A stretch of DNA of 64,000 nt, from assembly GCA_037178625.1 (NCBI GenBank), contig CM074131.1, positions 806,001-870,000 of the forward strand, in the 5' to 3' direction. Below are positions 33,666-42,659 of the stretch, piece by piece. The DNA is from Skeletonema tropicum. Taxonomy: Eukaryota; Bacillariophyta; Thalassiosirophyceae; Thalassiosirales; Thalassiosiraceae. The notes under the pieces were generated by a model. It searched no databases. It was not told where the DNA came from and saw only the letters and a list, made by a program, of their open reading frames with translations. Position 1 is the first letter of the stretch. Every line of letters begins with the position of its first letter. A program made the translations under genes and the position numbers.

Positions 33666-34472
33666 TTACTTTTCCATCACCCCCCCCGCAGCATCAGCCT
33701 CATTAACTTCCCCCAAATTATAATCTCCCCCTCCCCCCTCCTCTACTTTTTCAGCATTCAATCGTTCCTTATATTTTTCCTCGCAATACGAAGTGATATC
33801 TTCCAAGTCACATTCCATCGCAATACGTGCTCTCCATTTTAGTAAACAAAGGCAACACATTACGCCCAATAATTTTACAAAGAACTGATACGGGATCATG
33901 GTCATGCTAACTGTGAATTGGCATGCCTCCTGCGTCTCAGATAGTTGTTGTTTAGTCGAGGAAGAAGCACTACCAACACTCTCTCGTCGCTCACTATTCG
34001 TTCCACTCCCTCTGACACTACGGGTCGATGCATCATTTGCTAGACTTGCATCTACCTTCTCCACACTCATTTTCAATGAGCACGTCGACCCCAACATTTC
34101 ATATGTACTAAACACTATAAATCGTGAAGTGTCCTTGACTGAAACCTGAGTAATTGTCGCTGGCGCTCCGTAGGTTTGATTTTCAAATACCGATATTCGT
34201 GTGATTTTCCATCGTGAGCCAAATAGCTTAGAGGGTCTTTCTTCTAGCGGATTCTTTGACACGGATAATTTATCATTGTTGGTAGAGTTGCTACTCCTGT
34301 TAGTGCTGCACCCCTTGCAGACGGTGTTCGTATCCGGTTGACGTTCCACGCTTAGAATGCTCGAAAAAATGGAAGGATAAGATGGGATATCATTTATGAC
34401 ATCCCAGACAAGATCCACGGGCGCTGCAATGATAGTGGTTAAGGGGAGGGAGAACTGCAGCCTCTCGAGCAT
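33666..34472 (-). CDS. SRPBCC/START-like lipid- or ligand-binding protein
   Basis: The start chosen is ATG 34472 (MLERLQFSL), giving 268 residues. The region TTIIAAPVDLVWDVINDIPSYP is the typical opening of polyketide-cyclase/COQ10-type SRPBCC domains. It is followed by strand-rich segments (WKITRISVFENQTYG, ITQVSVKDTSRFIVFST) and a late AMTMIP-like strand (VSMTMIPYQFFVKLLG) before the long C-terminal helix. A Ser-rich insert with cysteines interrupts the first half. The hydrophobic segment VKLLGVMCCLCLLKW could form part of the ligand tunnel or touch membranes. These folds bind lipids or polyketides in a cavity. The ligand is unknown. The gene converges with the WSC gene. Confidence 0.6.
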   Translation of the reverse strand: MLERLQFSLPLTTIIAAPVDLVWDVINDIPSYPSIFSSILSVERQPDTNTVCKGCSTNRSSNSTNNDKLSVSKNPLEERPSKLFGSRWKITRISVFENQTYGAPATITQVSVKDTSRFIVFSTYEMLGSTCSLKMSVEKVDASLANDASTRSVRGSGTNSERRESVGSASSSTKQQLSETQEACQFTVSMTMIPYQFFVKLLGVMCCLCLLKWRARIAMECDLEDITSYCEEKYKERLNAEKVEEGGGGDYNLGEVNEADAAGGVMEK

Positions 34473-34738
34473 CTTCGCTACTAAACCTAAAGCCAAAACT
34501 GTATAAAAGTTGTTTACGTAGCCTGCTGTCCGTTGTGGGCTGTGGGTGCACGGCTGAAGGTAAAAAACTCAGCAAATCCGGATTCTATTCAGTCAGCAAA
34601 AGCAAAGCCGAGCCTTTTCTATAGCATCAACCACCTAGTCAAATTTCACTTCGTATGGCAGTGGTGTTCAATTAATGCACGCAAGGGCCACCAGTGTTTA
34701 CTCACATAAGTACTTATCTAAGTTACTTGTAGTGTGCG

Positions 34739-35090
34739 TGACTTCTCATGGCTTTGCAAAAGAAGAGTAGTGTAGAGAATATATTGCACAGAGCGCGAAA
34801 TCAGAGCTGGTATCAATTTTCCCGACTGTCTTTGCGACAACTTGAAGTTTCACTATAACGTAGGAATTTATATAGAGTTAATTCAACCATTCTCCATAGA
34901 ACCTTTAGCGTGATCGGCACTTGCAAAACCGCTTAGGCTTAATCCATTGGAAAGTTACTAAATTCCTACGTTTTAGTGAAACTTCAAGTTGTCGCAAAGA
35001 CAGTCGGGAAAATTGATACCAGCTCTGATTTCGCGCTCTGTGCAATATATTCTCTACACTGCTCTTCTTTTGCAAAGCCATGAGAAGTCA
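34739..35090. mobile_element. Fold-back (MITE-like) element with 132-bp arms
   Basis: The left arm (34739-34870) and right arm (34959-35090) are inverted copies with two mismatches seen over 132 bp, separated by an 88-bp loop. The outer ends read TGACTTCTCATGG and CCATGAGAAGTCA. No clear target duplication was found. The near-identity of the arms indicates recent origin or active homogenisation. It has no coding capacity and would form a long hairpin if transcribed. Confidence 0.8.
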
Positions 35091-35311
35091 ATGTTAAAGT
35101 AGGGGGGGAGTAATGTAATCATAGTAGGAAGAAGTATGTAACTCACGTTCTACTAAGTGATAACTTATCCAGTAGTTCGATACACGTAGCTTGCAGAGCC
35201 AATGTTAAAGTAGGGGGGGAGTAATGTAATCATAGTAGGAAGAAGTATATAACTCACGTTCTACTAAGTGATAACTTATCCAGTAGTTCGATACACGTAG
35301 CTTGCAGAGCC
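35090..35311. repeat. 111-bp tandem duplication
   Basis: Two head-to-tail copies (35090-35200 and 35201-35311) differ at one seen position (AAGTATGTAAC versus AAGTATATAAC). The first copy abuts the right arm of the fold-back element. Each copy carries a run of seven or eight Gs. Confidence 0.9.
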
Positions 35312-35527
35312 AAATCATGGAGGTTGATTTCAATTCAGCGGTCTCAAGGCCGCCATCTTCAGTGGTTGCGAAGCGATTTCCACGAATCCACGGTTCGCGG
35401 AAGTATTTGTGACAATCCCAATATTGTCCGTGAGTGAACATTCCCTTTCACAGATTTGAGTTACACTTCTAAAATTGTTTGTTTCTTCATTTGGTTGAGT
35501 TTGCGAGTGCGTCTTTAAGGACACACG

Positions 35528-35587
35528 TTTATTTCTTGGAGACAGGCAGAGAAGCCGACCGGCTTCGATGCGTCTCCAAGAAATAAA
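35528..35587. repeat. Two-stem hairpin
   Basis: TTTATTTCTTGGAGAC (35528-35543) is the exact complement of GTCTCCAAGAAATAAA (35572-35587). Inside, GAAGCC (35551-35556) pairs with GGCTTC (35561-35566). The fold would be stable in RNA or single-stranded DNA. It may be the end of a decayed element. Confidence 0.6.
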
Positions 35588-35666
35588 AAGGGGCTTCAGA
35601 GTCAAGATCGTCCTCTAGAATAGGACGACCGGCTCTCTCAGCCCCGATCGCGTAGGTTGGAAGGTT

Positions 35667-36075
35667 GATGTCGACGGCTTTTGTGCAAGAGCTTCGTCGT
35701 TTTTGACTACGTGCTCTTGTTTGCGGCCATGGTCAACCTGTCGTTGATTTGGACGTAACCACCAGAGATAAGTCAATTGCAATCAACCCGTCATTGAGCC
35801 CACTTCACCGCGAAGCGAGTAAAAATGAGCTCACCCCTTGGGGGGTTGGGGGGGTTGCGCCTGCGGCCATTCGCGGCTGTGGTCAACCCTTCATTGATGC
35901 GGACGTAACTCTAGAAGTATGTGTCTTCTATGCTTTCGCAAATCGGTAAAGTAATTAGTTGCCGCGTAGTTACAGAGGGCAACCATACTCTGGCTTCGTT
36001 TGCTTTGCAGGTTGATGTATGTAACAGCTTTGTTTTGAGAGCTTCATCCTTTGACTACGTGCTCTCGTGCGGAAC
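35667..36075. repeat. Degenerate direct repeat about 340 bp apart
   Basis: The words AGAGCTTC, TTTGACTACGTGCTCT and TGCGG recur in the same order near 35688-35725 and 36038-36072. A second pair, GGTCAACC...GTTGATTTGGACGTAAC near 35730 and GGTCAACC...TTGATGCGGACGTAAC near 35880, is also shared. The copies have diverged. They probably represent an old duplicated non-coding element. Confidence 0.5.
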
Positions 36076-36451
36076 CCAAACCGCTGGACCTCTGCTCTGG
36101 GAGGTGGGTATGTTACGACATCGTTTGATCTTCAGGTCTGAACTACATTGTATCGCTTAGCTCATTTCTGCTGTGCAATGGTGTAGTTGGTGGATCTGAA
36201 GTGTTAAAGAGCATAAGAGGAGGAGAAGTAGTGTTAGTTCTGCAGCGTGAAACCAAATTTACGCCTACCTGTTTCACTTCAACTTCGTCCTTATTATTTG
36301 AGTACCGCTGTTCTCTCACACACCGTTATCTATTAGCGTCAAAATCATCCTCATCTCGGAGTTAGTAGGGTTGCCAAGGCCAAACTAAAAACCAGCTCAT
36401 AAGAGAGGGTGAGAATTGACGGTTGACGTTTCGTGTCAGCAGAGGTGGTGG

Positions 36452-37357
36452 TGTAGCAGCGATGCGGATTGCATGGTGATCAAACAAACACACTGAGTTA
36501 GTTTAGGCTACGATTTTGTTTGTTTGTGGAGACACGACAGACCGCATCATCATCCCCCATCTTTGCTGTCAACTGAGGAGTCAAGGTTGGAATACCTTGC
36601 GGATAATCGAAGGAGATGCAAAGAACTATGATAGGACATGAAATGGGAAGAAGTCCGTTGAATAGCTGTCAATACATCTGCTTAAATGCCCCTCAGAAAT
36701 AATAAAATGTTCGACAGGGAATAAAATGTTGTGTGCCATGTCCCCCACTTTCGATAGCAGTGCTCCGTTCACTGGCAATCGAACAAAAATAAAATAAAAA
36801 TTTTATACCTTGGCCGTTGATCAGACGCCAAGGAACCAATTATGGATCCAATCGACAATTGGTAGGAGTGGTTGTTGTTGGGTGAGAAATCTTCACTTGT
36901 GTCGAGCGATAATGAGGTTGTCGAAGCAGGTGGCTCATATCCCCCATCTGGTATTATCGGTGCGTATCAAACTGTTCGAGCAATAGCGGCCTCCAAACGC
37001 CATGCAGGAGGAGTATGATAAGTTCACGACGGTGTAATGTCGGAGGTCACACTCCGACGATGGGACTCCTGTGTAGGAAGGGCGGAGGAACAACGATGAC
37101 GTTGTGAAAATATCTCGGATGCGTTAGCAGTCGACTGCAGAGGAAGTGGCTCGGATCCAACTGCTGCTGACTTCCCCCATACGTGAATACATGGAGGGCA
37201 ATGGACCGCACGTCTAGCGGAGCGGCTGGTCCAAGCCCGTAGTGGGCTCATGAACCTGTAGCAGCGATGCGGATTGCATGGTGATCAAACAAACACACTG
37301 AGTTAGTTTAGGCTACGATTTTGTTTGTTTGTGGAGACACGACAGACCGCATCATCA
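36452..37357 (-). mobile_element. TRIM-like miniature LTR retroelement
   Basis: Identical 101-bp terminal repeats at 36452-36552 and 37257-37357 begin TGTAGCAGCG and end CATCATCA (TG...CA on either strand). They are flanked by a perfect 5-bp duplication GGTGG (36447-36451 and 37358-37362). Read on the minus strand, the base after the upstream repeat starts GGTTCATGAGCCCAC. This resembles the complement of a tRNA-Met anticodon arm, as in half-tRNA priming of copia elements. AAAGATGGGGGA (36553-36564) immediately precedes the downstream repeat, as a polypurine tract should. The interior of about 700 bp has no retroviral-type protein; a 75-codon frame on the minus strand is probably fortuitous. 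The element is non-autonomous. Confidence 0.75.
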
Positions 37358-37375
37358 GGTGGTGGGGGGTGGGGG

Positions 37376-40300
37376 TAGCGTAATGGAATTTCAAAAGGGT
37401 GAAATTTCACTACTGCAACTTTCGTGAAATTTACAGGGTGAAAGTTGCACCAATTTTGGCCAACAATGAAATTTCACAAAAATTCTGGCGCGAACGGATG
37501 GTACTGAACCAACACGTAGCACAAAAATAACCTAAGACCCTTCATTCCACCAACCACCAAACCCCAAAGAACACCACGCACCATCCAGATGATGAGTTTG
37601 TCAACTCAGCGGAGAGTAACTCTTCACCAAAATGCTGGCGACTAACAATGCAGTATTACTTATTCCTTCGTAGTAATTCAGCTTACATGCGTGTTCCTGC
37701 ATTGGCATGTACCAGATGATTTTGGGCGCGGATGGCTCTTATTTTGGGTGCGGGTATGTGCACAAATCAACTTTTTGTTCACTCTGCCGTCTACCACGCT
37801 GTCATAGTTTGCCTGGCAATAACAACAACAATTCAATAATCTTCAACAATAATGCTTTTGACATGCGCCGCCAACGCCCTTTGTGGCATGAAGAACTCCC
37901 CCCTCAACAACCCGGCTGATCATCAGTGCATGATGTGTGAAGGACCAATTCATGGTGCCCTTTGCGGTAAACTCTACTGTGAGGAAATTGTGGGCAACCC
38001 ATCCTACAAAAACCCTGCAGGGGATCTTAATGATCATGCAAAAACACTTGCCAACTCCCATACCGCTCTCATGTGTCTTCACTGTGTCCAACACAAGCTC
38101 ACCGCTGCGGCCCCAACTGCCGATGCTGCCGTCGCTGCTGTCGATCCACCTGCCGTCGCTGCAGTCGATCCACCCGCAGCACCACCTGCTGCTGTGCCTT
38201 TTGCAGCAGCTCCGGATGCCAAAAAGCAACGAGACTCAACGCTCTATTCCCAATACGAAATCACGCCCCAACCCAATGGCAAGTTACGTATTGTATGCAA
38301 GCACTGTCCTAAGTACAACAAGTTGCTAGCGACATTTAATGCAACAAGAGCTAGAAAACATTCTCTCCACGAATGTGAAGGGTTGACATGCCCTCACACA
38401 AGGAGACAAATCGAAGGAGGGGCTCAAGCGAATAAGAAACAAGCAACGTATCTTGCACTTCAATCCAACCCAAGTGAAACTGTTGCTGCCATGCGTAGTA
38501 ATCATGGCCCCGTTGCGGTGATTGATCTACTATCCAACTCTGGGGACGTTAGTGATGTCACCAAATCCACCTCCACATCCGTTCCCCCTCGCAAGAAAAC
38601 AAAGCGTGTACCATCTGCACAAACTACTATGGAGCACACGTATGGTAAGAGCATGAACCAGGCATCTGCTGACATTGTACTCATGCACGAGGTACGAGCC
38701 ATTGTCGCTCGTGGCGAGCCATTGAGTCGTCTATTGGATCCTTGGGTGCAAGCAAGCCTACACCAACGATACCCTGCCATCTTGAAGTTCATTCCAAGTG
38801 ATGTTGAAACAATCTATGACAAGTATGTCATTAAAATTGATAAACAAACGACATCGGAGTTGAAATCATTTATGGCAAAAATTCCCGGACATGTAAATGT
38901 TGCGATGGATGGAGTCACTGTCTTGGGCAAACAAAAGGTACGTGATTTATGTTCTGTACAATAACTTCATTGCTTTCAATTGTCTCACTACTATTTATGT
39001 TGCCCTGCTGTATCCTCTTCTGCCTAGATCGTATACACCGTCGCGAAGAGTGACTTCTCACTCTTCCTCGAATGGAAAGATCTTGGAAGCGATAAGCATG
39101 TTACCGAAGCCGAAATAGAGGATGCTGTGAGGGTTTGTGAAAACGTCATGAAAGAATACAATGCGAAGATTGTGAGCATTCCTGTTGATAATGCTGCAAG
39201 GCATGTTGCGGATCGAGTTGGGAAGGAACTTGAAGAAAAGTATCCAGGGATGAAGGTCATAGTTACACGCGATCCGGCTCATTGCATCGATTTGCTTATG
39301 AAAGACCTAGCCAAGACTTCAGTTATGCAACTTGTCATAAAGTATGCTAGGAAAGTCAGGGACTTCGTGAAGATTGATCGCATTGATTCTTTCCGACGCA
39401 GCGCAGCTCTAGTGGATGAGCTCGTGTTTTACTCCAAAGTTTTCTGCCCCGTGGAGACACGGATGAACCTTCTACATGACGTTGTTGTGAGCGCTCGCAA
39501 GTGTCGTGACTTTCTTCTTGTACTTCCTGGCAAGGCGGAGTATCAAAAGTATCGTAGTGAGCGCACTGCAACAAAGCAAGCTGAGTTGGATGAGCTGATG
39601 GAGCACTTCAAGAAGGAAAATATTTGGAAGATGTTTGATGTTGTTATTGCCTTCACGCTCCCTTTCAAGGAAGCACATTTGGCTTGTTCCCGCAAGGATA
39701 TGCCACTTAGTGCTTACCCCCTCTTGGTTCAAGCGCTGCGCAATGATATTAACAAGTGTCTCACTCCCGAGTTTGATGAACTTCTTGGTCAGGGCTCAAG
39801 AGCAGAAGTTGCTGGTATGATCCGTGAACGTTTCAATATGGATGGTGTTGATCCCAGCGGACTGAAGGTTGGTTTACTTGATGAGCATCACTTGATGTGT
39901 TTCCTCTGTGACCCAAACTCTCGTGTGTGGAGGGAGTTGTTCTACCTGCAGACTAACAAGGCTGCGCTCGTAAGGAAGATGATCGAGTGGTATGTGCCTT
40001 TGGGTGAAGATGGTTCTGATGAGATGCGGAGGAGAGTTAAAAAGGATTTTGAGGACTTTGATACTCAAAACAATGACTGGTTTCATTCTTTTGACGTTCC
40101 ACTTCCATCGCTTCCATCTTTGGAACAGCTGCAACAGAACAACAAGTCTTTTAGTATCAAAAATGTGGTACAGTATGTGGAATCAACTGGTGCTATTTCT
40201 GGTCGCATCACGTGGTTTGAATGTTATGCAGGATCATCTGACTTCTATCGATTGGTTGCTAAGCCTCTAATGTCTATGGGAACTGTCGGATCGATGGATT

Positions 40301-40613
40301 GTGAGCGTAGGGCCAAACCTCTGAAGAACAGCATTCTTGTGAAGGATAGGAATAGGATGAAGGATCCAACTGGTGTTGCACTTCTTCGAGGGAAGGAAAA
40401 CCTCCGTCATATCATGGATGCGAAGAAGATGCTTGGAAAGAAGCTTGCTGACAGTCTCTCTTAGAGTGATGTGTTGACTGCAGAGTGCAAAGTATTACGA
40501 CTATCTCAGGATAAGCTAGAGTGAAATTTAATCCCTTGAAATTTCTGAAATTTCTGAAATTTCAACCTGCAATTTTCAACCCCCTCCAAAAATGGTGAAA
40601 TTCCATTACGCTA
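37376..40613 (+). mobile_element. hAT-superfamily DNA transposon, structurally complete
   Basis: The ends are inverted repeats starting TAGCGTAATGGAATTTCA (left) with the complement at 40596-40613, fitting the hAT pattern TAGNG. An exact 8-bp target duplication GGTGGGGG flanks them (37368-37375 and 40614-40621). Subterminal GAAATTTC/TGAAATTTCA words recur within 200 bp of both ends, likely transposase-binding sites. The element is 3238 bp and carries one gene on the plus strand whose frame is intact apart from one intron. The perfect duplication implies a recent insertion. Confidence 0.9.
37852..40464 (+). CDS. hAT transposase
   Basis: Exons 37852-38937 and 39028-40464 are joined across a 90-bp phase-0 intron (GTACGT...CCTAG), giving 840 residues. 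The N-terminus has a Cys/His-rich segment (CMMCEGPIHGALCGKLYC...CLHC) and an Ala/Pro linker. A BED-like zinc-finger segment follows with CKHCPKYNKLLATF and HSLHEC around residues 140-180. The catalytic region includes HVNVAMDGVTVLGKQK and IPVDNAARHVAD (DDE-type acids), plus DPAHCIDLLMKDLAK. The C-terminus has the hAT dimerisation pattern (VGSMDCERRAKPLKN then RGKENLRHI). No stop or frameshift is seen, so the transposase may be functional. Confidence 0.85.
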
Positions 40614-41106
40614 GGTGGGGGAGCAGAAGGTATTTGCATTCTTGTGACTTTTCTGATGATTTTCAATCAGCACTTTCATCAAAATGTGTTCATACACCGC
40701 CTACGTATATGTCATACAAGATAGATAACGGCACTCCCTTTCCGCCGAAATTAGAAAAATAAAATATTTCACAAGGGGCTACGTTGGGCACGGCTTTTCT
40801 GGGCACGGGTTGGGCACGCCCTATGATGTGACGATTCTGCCACGTCACCATACCACGCTCTCCCACCACCCCTTCTTTCCACCACAAGCCCCGCACACAG
40901 TCAAAGTTAGATACCCCAGTAACTACATCATAAGCCATAAAGTCACCGCGGCAACACCAACTAGCATAAATCATAGTCACTACAGCAAAACACTACCGCT
41001 CATTCCACTTTCGTCGTCAGATTTTTTCGTATTCTTGCCGCTGCTTCAATAATTGGTCATCTACGACCTATCGAATTTACACACAACATACCTTACAAAC
41101 AAATCA

Positions 41107-42387
41107 ATGTTGGTCGATTATTATGACCTACATCGATTCGAGTTGTTCCAGCAGAAGGTTCGCCGATACGGTGGCGAAGCAGCCGTCCGTCATGACTATA
41201 ATATTTACAACAGAAAATACACTCCTCCACAATTGAAGGATCAAATGAAAAGCGGCAACTATTTACATAATCAGAACCTGAAATGGTGGCGGACAATAAA
41301 CAAGAACAAACCTTCACCAAAAAAAATATCATTTTTGTCATCATCATTGCAATATGACTCCAAAAGAGACAACAAACGGAAGGCGATGGAACTTGACAAT
41401 TCAACTGTTTCATTTCAGTTCAACAAAGTCACAGCAAAGAAGAAACGTAAAGCGGGGAAACACAAAGCACAACTCACCGCCAAACATTTAACTAACTCTC
41501 CTGCACCCCTCATTACACCACAATATGGGGACTTTGTTGAGGTTGAATTCTCCTCCAATTCAAGCGTTTATGTTCTTTATGCTCGCGCAGATAGCGAATG
41601 CCCCCTGCTTCGTGACATACATGAATGCTGCTATAAAGGAGCCGGAAATACTCTTGACAATTCTCTTGATGCTTTGCCCAAAAGAGCTTGGGAACAAGAC
41701 AACCATGCTGGTGGGGGATATGCAGCATTTGGGATTGGATCCATGGATAAAAGACAAACTGGGCCCTTCTTTCTTATGAATCATCAATATGAAAAGGCAA
41801 AAGCTATTACTTCCTCTCTCTCTTCCATCTTTGGTAGAGTTGCGGCAGCCTTGCTGAACTACACACCTAATGTATTTAGGGAGAATGAAAAAATTAAGAG
41901 CATAAATGCAAACTTCTCTTTCCCACCAATTGGTTGCCAAGGTGCAGTTGGCTGGATGGCAAATCAAGTTGCGATTCGCCGCATAGGCAAGGGATGCCAG
42001 AAGAATGCAATGATAGAAGACAGTGTTGTGGCATTGCACGCTGACACCGGGGATTTGAGTACAATGCACCCGCTTGTATACATACCGCGCGGTGGTCCAG
42101 ATGGAAGAGGTGGAATTATAGCAGATTCCCACTTGGTCATTGCGGAAAGCGAGACTGGTGGCAAATACATTCAAATCGAGACAAATGTGAGAGATACTGT
42201 CTGTATAGTGGTCTTCAATAGCGCACTGAATTTGCATGGGTTGGTCCAATCATCCCCTGAAGGTGAAACTGAAGATGCCTGGAGCACGAGGCTCATTCCA
42301 TTCATTACAAAGCAAATGTATAACTTCATGTTAAAGAACAAATCTGCAGCGCCAATTGATAAGTTTAATGTTCTAAGAGTAAAGTAA
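41107..42387 (+). CDS. Putative 2-oxoglutarate/Fe(II) dioxygenase carried by the MULE
   Basis: The start chosen is ATG 41107 (MLVDYYDLHRFEL), giving 426 residues in one exon. The first 150 residues are basic (KVTAKKKRKAGKHK), suggesting nuclear or nucleic-acid binding. The C-terminal half has the order expected of the double-stranded beta-helix of 2OG/Fe(II) enzymes. VVALHADTGD holds the H-x-D pair (H311, D313), then PLVYIPRGGPDGRGG, VCIVVFNSALNLHGL with the distal His (H377), and STRLIPFIT with a candidate 2OG-binding Arg (R395). GGYAAFGIG is an earlier conserved-looking loop. The spacing is compatible with TET/JBP-type DNA-base hydroxylases, some of which are carried by fungal transposons. 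Family assignment is inference, as no close homologue could be checked. It lies inside the inverted repeats, convergent with the transposase. Confidence 0.5.
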   Translation: MLVDYYDLHRFELFQQKVRRYGGEAAVRHDYNIYNRKYTPPQLKDQMKSGNYLHNQNLKWWRTINKNKPSPKKISFLSSSLQYDSKRDNKRKAMELDNSTVSFQFNKVTAKKKRKAGKHKAQLTAKHLTNSPAPLITPQYGDFVEVEFSSNSSVYVLYARADSECPLLRDIHECCYKGAGNTLDNSLDALPKRAWEQDNHAGGGYAAFGIGSMDKRQTGPFFLMNHQYEKAKAITSSLSSIFGRVAAALLNYTPNVFRENEKIKSINANFSFPPIGCQGAVGWMANQVAIRRIGKGCQKNAMIEDSVVALHADTGDLSTMHPLVYIPRGGPDGRGGIIADSHLVIAESETGGKYIQIETNVRDTVCIVVFNSALNLHGLVQSSPEGETEDAWSTRLIPFITKQMYNFMLKNKSAAPIDKFNVLRVK

Positions 42388-42659
42388 AACACATCTTTTC
42401 CTACGCATATTTGCTCAAACATTGGTACCATACTGCCTCTGTAATGTGTGGAGAGAATTTTTTCTCTGAGAATGATCTATTCTATGTCATCTTCATTCCC
42501 AGGAATCACTGATTTTGATAGGGGATAAGCACCTATTGATTACCCCACCAATCACCCAACCAGTGAATTAGCAACTTTTGTTGCATAAAATGAAATAGTA
42601 AAGAAGAATGCTTGTGCTCAAGCCACAAAATTAAATCAGTTGTCTTTATCTTTACAGAA

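Larger units (their letters stand above)
34473..36451. other. Repeat-rich gene-free region
   Basis: No host gene is supported. The region holds the fold-back element, the 111-bp tandem duplication, a strong hairpin and a degenerate direct repeat, each listed separately. It forms the left part of a mobile-element cluster that continues to 46.3 kb. Confidence 0.6.

Noticed and set aside
37024..37251. 75-codon leftward frame inside the TRIM-like element
   Set aside because: It overlaps the putative priming site, has no domain and is Arg/Ser-rich by composition, so it is not called as a gene.
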